Part shown: piece by piece, positions 47,201 through 61,300 of the stretch
Position numbering within the stretch: position 1 is the first letter of the stretch
Layout: each line of letters begins with the position of its first letter
Assembly: GCA_965153455.1 (NCBI GenBank)
Contig: OZ234493.1
Location: forward strand, 9,166,213 to 9,230,212
Origin: Sphagnum compactum
Lineage: Eukaryota > Bryophyta > Sphagnopsida > Sphagnales
Reading direction: 5' to 3'
Length of the DNA: 64,000 bases
The notes under the pieces: model-generated
Databases searched by the model: none
Told to the model about the DNA's origin: nothing
The model's input: the letters and a program-made list of their open reading frames with translations, nothing else
Translations under genes and position numbers: made by a program

Positions 47201-49600
47201 CTGGACTGTGGATGATGATGATGATGATGCAACATCTACCTTCAGTGGTCCTTCCTCCCTTGTAACCAGTTCACAATGTACTATGTTCAGAGCAAGTACT
47301 TCCCACAGCACCTGGCAAAGATGCACATTAAGATCAGTTGATGGTCTTGCTGTGACATTCTGGAGTTACAAAGAACTCACAGATTCAAGAAATGAATTGT
47401 GACCAGACATTTTCTCAGCACCCAAGATGGGATTGGCACAAACCTGGCAACTTGTGGTGTCCTCTTTGAATATAGCAGAGTTGCTCCGCACTCGTAGAGT
47501 CTGGTCCCATAGCAAACCAGACTCAGTAAGAATACAAAGGATCAAAAGCACAATAGGGTACAGAAAACACATTGAAGGATACATCATCCTTTTTAACGCA
47601 CTGTTGCTAGAGCACAGGGCGAATGATACCCAGCAACCTTTAAGTGGCAGACAAATGGAGAGTAAATCCACGACAGAGAGTAGTTCCCTCACAATCAACC
47701 ACAAAGCCTTTGGAGTTTGTAAATACACAATTACAGTTAGGTATTGGGCACAAATTGTTGCTTCATAGCTGAAGTTGGGCACTTCATGACATTAAATAGT
47801 TCAGGAATGCTGTTTGCCTGAGAGGTGAAAAAGGTAATTGAATTCATGATGCTCTTCCATGCTGCCTGGAAATCTCTCGATTCCTGTGACTCCTCCACAT
47901 GTGGCAGTATCACATTTGCGAGGCGGCGGCAGGTGGGACAGAGAAACTCACATCTGCCAAGATCAACTAAACCTCTCCCTGATAGATCCAAAACAATTCC
48001 AAAGTCAATCCTGTGATGGGAATAATGTGACTTCCAAATTAATTTATCATGTATCATGAGCCTCGTCAACATCACAAGACAATGTCATTCCAGAGGCCCA
48101 TGGCAAAGTCAAACATATGTACAGACACAAATATCCATAAATGTGGCAAACATCTTACTTATTCTGAAACATCAAGGAAGCAAGAGCTATTGCATGGTAC
48201 AACATGATAACGTATGGATTACTACCAATGCTAAAGCCTCTTCTTGAATATTCTGGGAGAAACCAGCACCAAACCGCATCTCAAATTCATATGTATTTCA
48301 TAGGGAAACAGTCAAACCTGGATATCCAATCCCAGATGAATGACGTTTAACAAGAGAACTATAATAGTCTTGAAAACATGAAAGATGCATCTGCAACCAT
48401 GCACACCACATTGTAATGTCCCACCAAACACAATTGTCCAAATTCACAATACAACATTCATAAATTGATTAGGGTCACATTTGCTAGCAGCTTATGAGTG
48501 AGCAAACTTTTGGGCTCCTGAACAGGCAATGCAAGTATACTCCAACATCCAGATGTGTGCTTGGGATCCTGGACAAACAATACATCTACCATCCCCACAT
48601 GCATGCTCTTGAGTACCTGGTGACCACAGCATTGGACATGCTCAGGTGCCTGCTGATCAATACTACCAACATGCACACGCTTCTCTGTGTCATACATCAC
48701 TGTGGTTAGCTGCTTGCTCTCCTGATCTTCGAGTCCCTCCAACCCTCTTTGGCCAGGATGATTGACAAGTGCCTCAACATCTTCAAAGTTATCCACCACT
48801 TTTCCTCTTGATAATACCAAACTTGGCAAGCTGTACTGCTGTACCAGTGCAATCCAGCCTGCTGGAGTTTTGTCTGGATCCCTCTGAAGCACAAAGAAAA
48901 AAAAGCAGTTGAGAAAGGTTTCTATTTCCAAGTGGAATCTGGAAAACTCAGGCAATGGAAACAAGAGCAAGGCAGAAGAATACCATGCTCTTGCATAAAA
49001 CACACTCATTGCCATCGTGTGAATACGATGTCTCCATAGCCATACTGGTGCCTTCAACCCTATAACTATTGCCCGCTGCCTCCAGTGATGGTACAATGCT
49101 AGCTTTAGATCCTACTGTCGTTTCCTCCAAGGCTTGACCTTTTCCCTCTGCCTCTTCCAATGCATTCACCACATCATCCTCTTCAAGCTGCTGCTCCAAG
49201 AAGGCCTTCTGCCTGTTGAACAGAGACACGGTCTACATATAAATACATTTGAATCTTAACTAAGTATCCACACTAACTTACAATAACCAGTGAGCTGCAT
49301 ACAGTTGACCTAATTGTGCATACCAACCCCAAAAGCAGAAGATACTTGCTATATAGATACTTGGGTATCTCTGTATCCATTGGTTAAGTCCAACCAGCAT
49401 TGAAGTTAGCATCTAAACAACTTTTAATCTGGAGGTGAGACCACATCATTTTGACATATCTGACACAAGCAAACATTGATATGTGGAACATCAAATGTGT
49501 TCAACTATTTGAACTATTCTGCTTATTTCTTTTAGAAAAAAGGTAAGTTAGGTTATTTGATTTCAAAACCCACATATGAGAATTGACCTTTGAAATTAGT
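41268..49600 (-). repeat. Right arm of large inverted duplication
   Basis: This is the inverse of 17,954-25,958. It is longer only because of an insert of about 367 bp at 41,605-41,971. It forms the 3' part of the full-length PRT6 gene plus its downstream flank. The outer end lies in the intron between the exon reading DRQKAILDQFAVR and the QKAFLEQQ exon. Confidence 0.95.
41605..41971. mobile_element. ~367-bp insert unique to the right arm
   Basis: The left arm (inverted) reads ATACAT directly joined to TTTCCCTGG. Here the two are separated by AT-rich DNA. Near its ends lie CTGGATTTAT (about 41,621-41,630) and ATAAATCCAG (about 41,957-41,966), an inverted pair. It may be a MITE-like insertion, or an ancestral segment lost from the left arm. 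No clear target duplication is seen. Confidence 0.6.
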
Positions 49601-52600
49601 AAACTCATTTGGTGATCAGTGTCATACAATATGCCAGCTTGCAACTTGATAACACGGACAAGGTGCTGCATTGGCCTGTGCACAATCAAAATGACACAAG
49701 GTTCATCTCAAACTCTGGGCTGTACAAGCACCATACCTGACAGCAAATTGATCAAGAATAGCCTTCTGCCGATCTCTCTTCCTCTGCTGTTCATTCCTGA
49801 CCCACTGCTCATCCTCAGCAGCAAGAGAAACAACCTGGAGAGATGGGACTTATGAGAACACATATACCGAACCAATCACTGACAACTACCAAATGTTGCA
49901 TACATCCAAGGGATATCAGACATAGACAATTCTGAAGAATTGGGTAAATGTTCTCAAGCCTATATTACCTGCAAGTTTGTAGAGGGCACCTGAGAACCAC
50001 TTGTTTCAGCCTCATTCACATTCTTGCAGTAGATGGAGAGGAGGTGAAGGACATGTTTGATAGAGTCTACCAATCCTGAGCAACATCCCAAATACCAGTC
50101 AATGAACAGAATAGTCACCAAATAGTTGGCCACATTCCAGACTTGGTACACAACTGCTCTCCCACAATTCAGGTGATCACAAAAACAATGCTGTTCCAAT
50201 GTGACCAGAATAGTATTTGCTCCTCTTTGAGGTAGAGCTCCCAGAGCATGGCAACAATCAGCACTAGTGTTTGCCTGAAAGCATCATGTGGAACTCAGAT
50301 AACATGGAGACTACCCTTGCTTGGACTTAAGGGAAGACACAAAAGTCAGACCGACTTACGAGGCGACCCTTTTGACTTTTGCAGTTTCAGCAGCAAATCA
50401 TGAATGCTTGGTAGATCTGAATTGCCGCTTGGTAGATCTGAATTGCCTCTAGTCCAGCACACAGTTGTGTCGGACTTTAAGCACGGCCGCAAATATGTGT
50501 TTAAAGAAATGTCATTTGAAGGAAATGAAGACTGGGGTTCTGTTAGGGACTGTTCAGAACGCTTCAAGCCCCGACTCCTACAACCATCAGACTCAATAAT
50601 CAGTTGACAGGATTCAATTCTGCTTCCAGTGCTGAACTCATTACACTTTCTGGGTTCTCCTGGTTCACACTTTTGTCAGCTCACTCATCATGAACATTCT
50701 GGAACAAACAAAACTTCTTGCCTCTGAGCAAAACCAATCATTTTTATCATTGAGTTCTAAGCTTTCAGGAAGTGTCGCCAAGCATGCATACCATGGATCG
50801 TTCTTAAGATCGGAAACAACTACAGCCATCAGCTGCAAAGCTATCACTCCAAGAGATTCTCCATCTGTCACAGTTGAATCCTCACTAACCAATATACGCA
50901 CATAGTTCAACACATTTATCAGAAACTGATGACAAGCCTGCCATCCCCCAGCCATGTTCCAACAACCCATTATTATTATATTTTACTGCATGGGAGAATT
51001 TATCAGATCCCACATGGTGCAAAAATAATGCTCTGCCTTAATTTCTGATGAAGTAATTTAACAAAACAAACAAAGTTGCCTAGGATATGGACCATTGTGT
51101 GGAGGAGATTAGAAAGGCGATCATATGGTTGTTTTGCCGGTGAAGGTGCCCAAATCCGCCAATACTGGTGCTGCTTTCCCACACTTACTGCCCTTTCCTG
51201 TTTACACCCACATACAACCCATCCAACATCTACTGTAACATGGCGGTCTTCTTGTTGACAACAGCAGTTGAAACATCCCAACTTAGCATTGTGTACCATG
51301 ACTAACGAATACAAACATCACTGCAACCCCAATTACCCATTTCATGATGAAAGATATCAGAGCTCCTGTGCCAATTATTGCGTCATAGGAAATCTCTATT
51401 CAGCATCAAGTATAATCATTCTAGTACACTCTTTACCTGAGCTTCCTCCAGCTCATTCAGATAGTAATTACCAAACAAGGGATCAAACTCCTTCCAACAC
51501 TCTGCCTTCAATTCGTAGTGTCCTCGATCTGAGATCTACAGCACAAGACATTTATGGAAGGAATAAGAGGAGAAGAAAATAGCAATGGTTGCAAGCTTCC
51601 AGACACTCTCAGTCAGACAATATTGCTGCAAAACAAGATTCAGAAAACAGAAACAGATGAATATCCCAGTTGATAGTCCAAAATCGTGAGACTGAACTCA
51701 GGACTTGCATGCCTTCATATGTATGGATGCATGATTGAGCACCAACAATTCCAAAGGGGGAATAGAAGAAAGAATAAAGAGAAATCTCATACACATACTG
51801 CATGCAATTTCCACATTGAAAATGTCACCCACAACTCAGAGGGTTTGCTACAGTCATTGTTACAAAACTGGTCATGTCCAACCCCTCAGATGCATGGAGT
51901 AAGAAACAGAAAATATGAGGAGAGAAGCAAATCACAGACCAGTTTTGGCTCGTGGTAGATTGCCACATCTGACAATATAGCCGCAAGTTCACGATGATCT
52001 GTTGGAACTGCACTCAGAGCATGGCAAAGCTGAAAGTACTCCCAACCAGGAGGTTAGGTAAGGGTTCAGAATCAGTAACCAGCAATGCAGAAAGCTTCTT
52101 TCATGTTCCTCATGAAATCTGCTTAGAGGAACCAATGTTATATTCACAAATAGCAACTTTCTTTAGTGGGTTCAAAATGCCATAAGAAATTGTTAACTCA
52201 AGTGCCCCAAAAAAACACATCACAAAAGTCTAAAATTCAGGGTTTCACCAAAACTCCATGGCCTGAAATCCCACCTGTGAGTATGTTTGATTCCGCACAC
52301 ACAACCACTGCACCACATCATAACGAAGACATTCTCCCTGCTCAAACAGCACAGTGCCCATGACATACAACACCACCACAGCACCTTCAAATGCCTTCCC
52401 TCAGAAATCATCAGAAAATTGAAATACAACACTCAGAGCAAATTATCTGCTGATTCTGATGCTAAATTACACAAATCCTGTCCACTTCCTTGGGCATATA
52501 ATTCTCTTCTTTTGCTGCAATCTGCACCTGTTACTGCAAAACACTTCACGATATGCTGCATGGGAATATGGTCTTACATCATCCACCCCTGTGTGGCGAC

Positions 52601-55600
52601 GCCCACGAACAACCTGGACAAAGAAAAATTTCAGTTGAGAAGCAACTTAGTCAACTGACTGCACTACATAATTTCCAATGAGCCAGTAAAATTTGGGAAA
52701 GTCAAAAGCTTTGTATCATTTAGTGGTCAAAATGCGCAAAACAAAGTACCCATGCTGTCTGACTGATACAGTCAACAACAGCATGGACAGAAAGAAATTG
52801 AGTGATAAAACAGAGACCCACCAACAGAACCAATCGCATGAAATCTTGAAGAAGGGAAATCTTTGAAGAACGAAGCCGAGGAATTTTGCCATCACGCAAG
52901 AAAGAGCACACCATCTCTTTCAACTGCACCCAGATATATGTCAAATAACAGTCACAATCTCATCATCTGCAAACAGAGCAAGAACTTTAACTGCATTCAA
53001 TTGCAGTTGTAAAAGTGTCAAAAACAAAGAGAATGCATTCCTGGATTATTGAAAACTTACTTCAAAGCACTCAGCCATTTGGACAAAGATTTTTTGTTCC
53101 ATATTCTCCCGAGCAACTGTACCAAATTGTAGCAGCAGCAAGTCCATGTCCATTGACCTGGAGTGCAGACCAAGCTGCCTACTCAATAAAAAAAATTAAA
53201 GATAAAAAAAACGAAGCATAGAAAGAACAAACCCAATGACCTGTTTTAGCTACCCACTTCGAATTTACAAACAGGCAATCCACAAGCTAGACAATACAAC
53301 TCTGCATCTGGACACTCAGGTGACCAACTTACTGGTCATGCCAGAAGCTACCCCGGTAAATGAGCTCAAGACGACTGAACTCTACAGATGTGGCATTCCA
53401 CATCTGTGCACGGATCTGCACAATCACACAATAGGGTCAGGTGCAACGTCAGATCATAAACACAAAAAATTGATTGAACACCGAACAGTTCAGGCATGCA
53501 CAATAGCTGCAAAACAGAACAAAGATGATCTATGAGAATTGACTCTCAATGCCATTGACAAGTCAACACTTCAAATCACAAGACAAATTTAGGCATACCT
53601 GTGCCATCCACACACAGATGCGTAATGGTTGCCAAATCAAGGACATCACCTGTTACAATACCAAGCACAAGATCGGGAAACAGTTACCTATTTGCTAGAA
53701 TTTGACAAAGAAATCCAATGATGAATTCTAGAACAGATGGATCAAAGATATCATAGGACAAATTTCTGGCAAAACTGTTCCACTATATCTCACTAAGTTG
53801 CATTATGGGTTTATGGGCAAGCCCCACTCAACGAATCAACAACATAAGACTTACTTTTGTGCTAATATATACCAGATCAATGGATCAAGGTAAATGACAT
53901 ACCTCCTCTTCAGTGTATGTGAAGTTCAAAGCTGGGAAAAAGCTTCCATTGTGCTCATCCCAGTGCAACAGGATGAGCTTTGCAAGTACGGCACTAAGGG
54001 TCCTATGTAGAGGAATATGCAGCGAGCTTGTTTGGGAATCAGGTGGAAGTGAGCCTGTATAACGCAAGTGCGCCTGCATGCAATTAAACTACCATTATGC
54101 ATGTGTCATGCTTTTGAGTGTGACAGCCAAAGCCTTAAAAAGCCTGTCATGGACCAGGGGGGTAATGTGATGAGCATATCTTGCCTTTCCTAGGTAATCA
54201 CGTAAAGCTTTTAAGGTGTAATCGGTGGCCAAGATCAATGTTTTCTTCTTCACCAAGTCATCTGAATGTTGATAACACCGAGAAACCAACTGAAAAACAA
54301 TGGCCATGCTATTCATCTGCATTGAAATCTAGATATGTTAGATCTAACAGAAGTACTTACTGGCCATGATATAATGTAACACAACAAACCTCTCATACAA
54401 ATTGACACTGCTCTGATCCCTGACAAACCTTGTGACAATGCCATCCTCGTAACCTATATATGGAATGACACCTGTTCAGAATAAAGCTAGTGACATCTCA
54501 TTGTCCAAATGCAGATGTGATTCTTTCCAGTCTATCTCACATCAATCTACTAGGCAAGCAAAGCATTTGGCATTGAATTTGCAACAGCTGTGAATTACCA
54601 GATACAGGAGGTTTTGATATTCACTGACCTCTAACTGAATGGAAAGTGTCCATGCATTTTCATCATTCACATTCTCTCCACGTATATAGGGGTTCATCCA
54701 CTGCCATTGTAGACAATAACCCCAAAATGTGTTTGTTGTAAGAAAAGGATCTGCAAATAATTTGATTCAACCTGAATGGGAGCTTCTAAACAAAGAACAA
54801 AATTCCAGCAGTCTTTACAAACCTGCAAGTGCATGAGTATCTCAAGAATCTTCTTGAATAGATCTGCTTGATTTCTCAGCATGTTGACAGCAACATTTGT
54901 GTTCAAAATCAACCGAAGATCGCCTTGAGGTCGCAAGTACACCTATATACCAAGCATTTATTTAATCCCCTGTCATTGAACTCTGAATTACATTGCACAA
55001 GTCTCCGCGACTACGAACATCCCAATGACAGGCATCATGACCATTGTCAGCACCAGATCTTTCTATGTGTTAGGACCTTGAAACTTGGAAGCCAGAGTGT
55101 ACACTCCAACCAGGAGAATGCAATGTGGCTGCATGGAAAATTCCAACAAACATAATACCGTATTATATCTTGATATAGATGGCCAACAATTACAGCATTG
55201 AGTTACAATTACCAAAATCATGATCTGCTCCAGTAGTAGATAACTTGTAACCCAGCACAATTAGACCAAACAACAAAAAGCACTTTGCAAACTCATAGCC
55301 AGGTACCAACCTTATGTTTGATTGCAGCATGCCCAACATCAACAATAGAATGATCCCTAATCAACAATCCACGATCAAGAGCATCAGCAATTACCCAAAA
55401 AGCCTACACATACCAAAAGACGTTTTCCCGATGAACCCAATATTACAAAACGCACCACAGTTCAAACTTATTCTGTAAAAAGAGTTGTGACTCTTCAGCT
55501 GGGATCAGGGGATAAGAGTTTTGTAAGACTTTCATCTCTCATCTTTGCAAACCACATCACCAAGTGTTAAGGAACCCAAAAGTATGTCTGTCAACAAGTT

Positions 55601-58600
55601 GATACTGGTGCTACACCAACTACATGGCATGCTCATATGCTATGCTATAACAACATAACCACCAGCAAAATCTGTTGGATATGGTATATACCCTTTGGTA
55701 CAACGAGATATCACATCGCAAAAAACAGTAGTAAAGCATTCCAGTAAGTTGTGGTCCTCAATGAGTTTGTTTGTAATATCTGGCACATTGAATAGTTGGA
55801 CCATAACTGCAAAACCCAGTTTCCATCTTCTTAGAATTTGAGCAGCAAAACAAAGTTTGGGGTACCAAGTCAACAAGAGCTTTGACTGGAGGCAGAAACA
55901 CAACAGCAGAAACTCAAGGAAACACAAACAGCAACAGAATATTACTTCTTTTGAACTTGCTCTACACATCATTCAGGTAAGGAAAGAACAAATATGAATG
56001 ACAGGCCTGCTGACAGAGGAGCTCAAAGCTGTGACATACCTCTGTCTAGATTTGTGTCAACATATTGATAGTTACGGCGGAGAACTTCATCATCCACAGC
56101 AGGAATTACGATTTTTTCATACTTGTCCTTAAGCACCTTTGAGAAATCATGCTTGAACTCACCTTTGTACAGCAATTGCAAGAATAAAGTTGTCTCCTGC
56201 ACCCAACATAAGCAGGGTCTCAGAAATGCTCCGAACCACTGTACCTAGTAGGTACTGCATGAACTTGGCACAATACAACAATGCATGCTCACAAATCTGC
56301 AGAAAAGATCATTCACAATGCAGCCATGGATATGACTGTCCCAAATTACCGCTTCAATGACACGTTGTGACATTGATGGCAAGGTGTCGAGTAAAAGCTC
56401 CAATGGTGACGTCAAATTTGTGCTCTGCAAATGACAGGTAATACCAATCATGGACTGGTTACTGGCACGCCTTTCAAGTAAACATTCATGGGAGTTGCCG
56501 CTCTCTTTTCGCACAGACTCCTTTGCCTTCCAGGGAATCTAAGAAAAAGGACTTCATGTCCCTCTACCTTACATAGTAAAACAAGGCATCCTGTGAGATT
56601 TTTTTACCTCATCCCATCTTTGTACAAAGTTCCTGACCACATCTTCACACACAATATTGCGAAGAACATCAACAGAGCACACCTGCAAACAGAACACAGT
56701 AGATCTGGTCAACTAAGCCCATGTCACAATGATTACAATTAGTCAGCCCTCAAGAATTGAAGGAGCGGGATCATGTGTCCATTCACCACATCCTTTGTAG
56801 CATTCCAAGCCCCAACATCAAAGAAGACAGCATTCCTCCAAAAGCTGACACTACCAACTTGCAAAAGACTAGTATGAAGCTGCTTTCAGCAACACAATCG
56901 CTGCCTAGTATCAAAACCGCACATGAGAGAGACAACAAGAGAGGAAACAAAGACCCATGCATGAACACATTGGTGTGGAAGAGTACATTGTCCCAGCCAT
57001 AAGACTCACCTGTTGTGACCACTGCAAGTATTTCAAAGCCATTGTCTCATCATGCTCATGCATCGGGCCTGTTGTTTTCTTTAGGATAACTACCCATATT
57101 GAAAGTTCTCTTAAGACACAGCACACTGGATTCAACAATAAAGGTCAGTCCACATGTACAGAAAAATCTGTCACAGAACCAGTTGTCATTCTCAAGCCAA
57201 AAGTGGTCACCTTCCAATAAAGGGAAAACAGATACCCATCATGGAATCTCAGATGACCCCTTCCTAAATGCAACTGAATCATTTGGCAATACAATGTACC
57301 TCCTGTGGCATTTCAGATTTACAGATCCCCATAGAGCAGAAACTACAAATTCTAGGTAATTGAAGCAAATGTTGATGCCATGAGAGGGAATCGGCCTTCT
57401 GTTATTCAACAGTTCCATCCTCATGCACAGAGAGAAGACCTAACCATCACCAGTGTCAGTAAGATCATTCACTAGTCCATGTGGGGCTTTTCATTTGTTC
57501 TGTAATGCATCCTCAGACACTTGGAACACACTTCAATTCTTTTGGCTTCTACCAGGAAGCAAGTGTGGCAGCAAGGGGAAATTTGATGCAGTGGATGTTC
57601 CTGAAAATGAAAACAAGAAGATACAATATGAAGGGCAGATCCATGGCAATGTCCATGCATGCCAAAGACCTAAAACTAAGATGGATCAAAGACATACCTG
57701 CTTCATGTGTCTTGTCCACAAGTTCATCTTCCAATGTGCACATCTGTACTTGCAAGCTCCCATGTATGTTGCAGAAGCTGTAAAATTGCAAGTTAAAACT
57801 ATCCTTGTGAGAACAATGCAACCAAAGTTGTTTCCATAACCTCACTGTGCACACTAACCATGACAAACGTCTTTGAGAAGGATTGAATAGGATATGATTG
57901 GTTTGTGATCCTCATATTGCTCAATTTCTCATGATCTCATTATCATGTTTCAGTTCTGATTTGTTCAGAATCAGAAGACAGATTAGCTCTTCCACACAAG
58001 CAAATTGAATCCCCTGTTGGCCTAATGAGACCCTTCGAACCTGGCTCAGTCATTTGGGCTCCTCTCATGATATGACTGTTACTGGGTAAATCTGGAACCC
58101 TCTGAGAGCTTGATACAATCTATCAACACCTGTTACCAGAAGCAGAGTGTTTGGAAATGTCCATCTCAAATAAAAGGCAGTTACCTTGAGAATGAACAGA
58201 TATTCAGCAGCGCGTTTCTAATACACATAGCATCAGTTTTCTTCAAACATATATCATTACTCAGATGTGAGGAGCATTAATCTGCCAATGTATGGATCCT
58301 AACTCTCACCATTTACCTCCAAAGTGCTGGTGAGAGAGTGGTCTTGAAGGAGGGGCCCTATAAAGCACCCATCAGGACTGAGGAATAGAAGCAAGAAGTT
58401 TGATGAACTGTTTGTAAGGGACTTCTGAGTTTCTCAACCAGAGTTGGCTCCTTTATAGCTGAAAGCAAGCTTCTAAGGACTCCTTGAACTTCTGGAAACC
58501 CTCAGTGGAAAGGCACAATGACCCGTTTACTGGTGCCATAGTTACCTGCCTAATGCTCTACCATGAGTGTGGTACTCACCCTGATATCTTCCAAGCATCT

Positions 58601-60124
58601 TTGTCCCCACAATCACAGCACCCTCCAGACTCACTGTGATACATGACTGCATTCCAACCACAAAGTCTTAGACACTAAATTCAAGGACACACATATGTAC
58701 ATATATATGATTGCAGAAAGAAACTCCAGAAGGACATGTAAGGTAACCAAATCAATGTTGTATCAGTTCCAGCCAAATAAAACAAATACAATGTGTTGGA
58801 TGACCACAACAAAGTAAGGCTCATCAGATTCTCAGAACCAATTGATCATTTTTTTTTGCCAGGAATACTTGGTAAGATGATTGGCAAGAATGACAGAGTA
58901 CAAATTTGATGAGCAAAAGTACCATAATCGTGGTTGCGGTGGTCCCCAGCTTGAAAACAGTCGACACAAATTGCACTGCAATCAATACCATGAACAAAGT
59001 CAGTAACTAGTGAGCTAGATGAATAGCATCAGAGGTCATCTGCTCAATAGAATTCCATCTTAACATTCAAGGACCCAGATACAGCAATTGGGGTGTGTGT
59101 GTTGCACACCCAGCTGCATAAAACTCAACAGGAACTGCCAACATCTTTCTGCCCTGAGTCTTTGACTCAAACCACTGCTACATTCAATACAGATCTAGGA
59201 AATAGCAGAGAAAACTCCCAATTGCATTTGGAATGTAAATGGTATGTCAGTTTCTGAGAATTTTCTACAAGCATCTAACCCTATGGCACAGAGAGGCCAA
59301 AATAGAAGGAAGTGGTTTGGGGCCTCCTGCACCTTGAACACATTGGTTTAAGGACACCACTGGGGACTACTTGGATTGCAGTACATTCACTTTAACCATG
59401 TTCTGTACAGTGTTATCAATCCTTATTCCAAATACCCATCTCTCAGACAAACCCTCCCCCTCCTTGAGGTTCACCAACCTAAGCCAATGAGCCAGAGTTG
59501 TGCTTAAACACTCGCCAAATGCAAGTGCCACAACATGAGATATTCCCTTGTCTTCTGTCCAAATGCTTGAGAATTTCACAATGCCCATTTCAGTAATCCT
59601 TTTTTTTCTTGCACAGAATAAAAAATGGAAAAAGCTCATCTCAGGATGGATGACACACCAAAAAAGCAGGCCCTTTGTGAGACCATAAAACATAGACACA
59701 GATTCTCCCATTTTCAAGCCAGAGACTTTGATGCCCAGCAGGCAGTCTGCATGCATGTACCACCACAAGAGCCATCTAACAAAAACCTTTTCCTCTTTGT
59801 TTGTGAAAGATAAAGCTTCAAATCAGTTTGAAGAAGTCAAACCCAATAAAAAAAACAGGACTTGGAAAATTTCCACCTTGAGTCATTCAATTGACATGTT
59901 CTGCATCGGTATGCAATTTTCCCCTTGGCCCACACCTTGTTGCACTGCTGTTCCCCCTTGGCACGGAGCTCCTCAGTGTGCGATGCCAAATCCTCTCTGC
60001 CGCACATGGAGAAGTTGAGATCCCTTAAACCCTTTTCTGCACTCTCATTATCACTCCATTTTGGTTCGCCTGAAATCATTGTAGACTGGACGAATTCCTC
60101 CCCCGCACACTCCCTTGCAAACTT
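42669..60124 (-). CDS. PRT6: PRT6/UBR1-type N-recognin E3 ubiquitin ligase, many exons
   Basis: PRT6 recognises basic N-terminal residues (Arg/N-degron pathway) and ubiquitinates substrates such as group VII ERFs. UBR-box exons: 59877-60124 (CNKVWAKGKIAYRCRTC), 58923-58975 (AICVDCFQAGDHRNHDY), 58580-58646 (GGCCDCGDKDAW) and 58317-58377, all in phase. Middle exons include GEFKHDFSKVLKDKYEK (56.1 kb), LDRGLLIRDHSIVDVGHAA (55.3 kb), SSLHIPLHRTLSAVLAK (54.0 kb), MDMDLLLLQFGTVARENMEQ (53.1 kb) and ELKAECWKEFDPLFG (51437-51528). A charged RNEQQRKRDRQKA segment (49.8 kb) precedes the RING-H2 exons (49.2-47.9 kb; CVLCK, CCGHQMHLSCF, CPTCRRL). The autoinhibitory zinc domain (CTSCKQLPK, AICLICGDLLC) ends in exons 42904-42990 and 42669-42770. 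Not every middle exon was traced. An in-frame TAG precedes 60,124, so translation starts at ATG 60,079 or in an unseen upstream exon. Confidence 0.88.
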
Positions 60125-61300
60125 CTAGGGCATTCTGAGGTCTTGCTCCATGTTTGTTCTTTTCTTTTCTTCTTGGATCAAGCCTTATGGGTGCGTTCAG
60201 AAACTATAACCCAAAAAAATTCCAGGACACCGACCACAGATCACCCACCGACCATGGACACTGCCGCAACTTCAAGAACCTTCTTGCGGGGAGCGAGCGA
60301 TGTAGACGTTCTTGGGTTGCCGTCAAGAGGGCAACCCACCATTGGGTATTTAGGTTTTCCCCCTCGGCTGTGCGCACTTGACGGTTGTCGTTATCTAAAT
60401 ATTTACGAGATTGCGAAGAAGAAGACTCCACAGCAACAACAACTCGCAGTGACGACGATGATGATGAGTAAGGATGATAACCTTACGGGAGCCGCCGACC
60501 ATCTCCGCCACCATCAGTAGTTACCAAATTTCTGAAAATACATAACACACACACACACACACACACAGAGTCGTACACCCTCCCTCTAACAGATTTCCTT
60601 GGCAGTTGCTGCTCCACTACTATGGCAGAGAGTTACAATGGCAGTTGCTCTGATCCAGAATTCTTTTGGGCATCAGCACCCACTGTCGCAGCTGAAAACA
60701 CATAATCAAAGGAATTGTTATTGGAGCTTGATTTGGTGCCCAGTCACAGCTTGCTGATTTGGGATTCGTGCACCTTAGCGTCCTTAGGTAATGGAATAAC
60801 CTCCTCATCAAGAAGCTAATCATTTGGTGACCAAGATGTAAGAACTCGTCAGCTGCTCCAATCATCACGATCCAATCTCCTCCACCTTCTCCTCCTCGTC
60901 CTCAGATGAGTGAGGAATGAAATAAGAGATGGAGGCCCGTGAGAAGGCTCCAAAGATCAAGCAAAAAATTTCTTCTTCTCTTTCTCCCCAAATCCACGAT
61001 CCTCGTTGGAAATCGAGCCTAATAATATTCTTTAGAAACGATACCCAAACTGGCAACGATGCACAGCTGCTGCACCATATCACAAAACCCAGAGAAGCAT
61101 AAATCTCAACAACCCTTTTTCTGTTTTTTTTTTTGGGTTTACTCACAAATTGCAAGAAACCCAAGAACAGAAACTCCTCCTCGATGCAACCAGTTCGATG
61201 CAACCAGGCAGATCTTTTTTTTTTCCGGACTCAGCAAAAACTCCTCAGAAAGCCAAAGAAAAACCTCCTCAGAGAGTGTCAGATGAAGCATTATGTGTCT
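60125..61300 (-). promoter_or_regulatory. PRT6 5' region
   Basis: Upstream of the UBR-box exon. GC is higher and CpG more frequent around 60,180-60,520 than in the flanks, and CT/GAA-rich leader-like tracts lie at 60,870-61,000. It probably holds the leader, possibly a first coding exon, and the promoter. I found no frame with a recognisable PRT6 N-terminus. Open frames on both strands (for example 60,143-60,520 plus) lack family motifs. Confidence 0.4.
60545..60568. repeat. (AC)n microsatellite
   Basis: About 12 AC units in the PRT6 upstream region. Confidence 0.9.

Noticed and set aside
60143-60520. 125-residue plus-strand ORF upstream of PRT6
   Set aside because: Composition follows GC-rich leader DNA and CAG/GAT repeats; no known motif, and the antisense frame is equally open.
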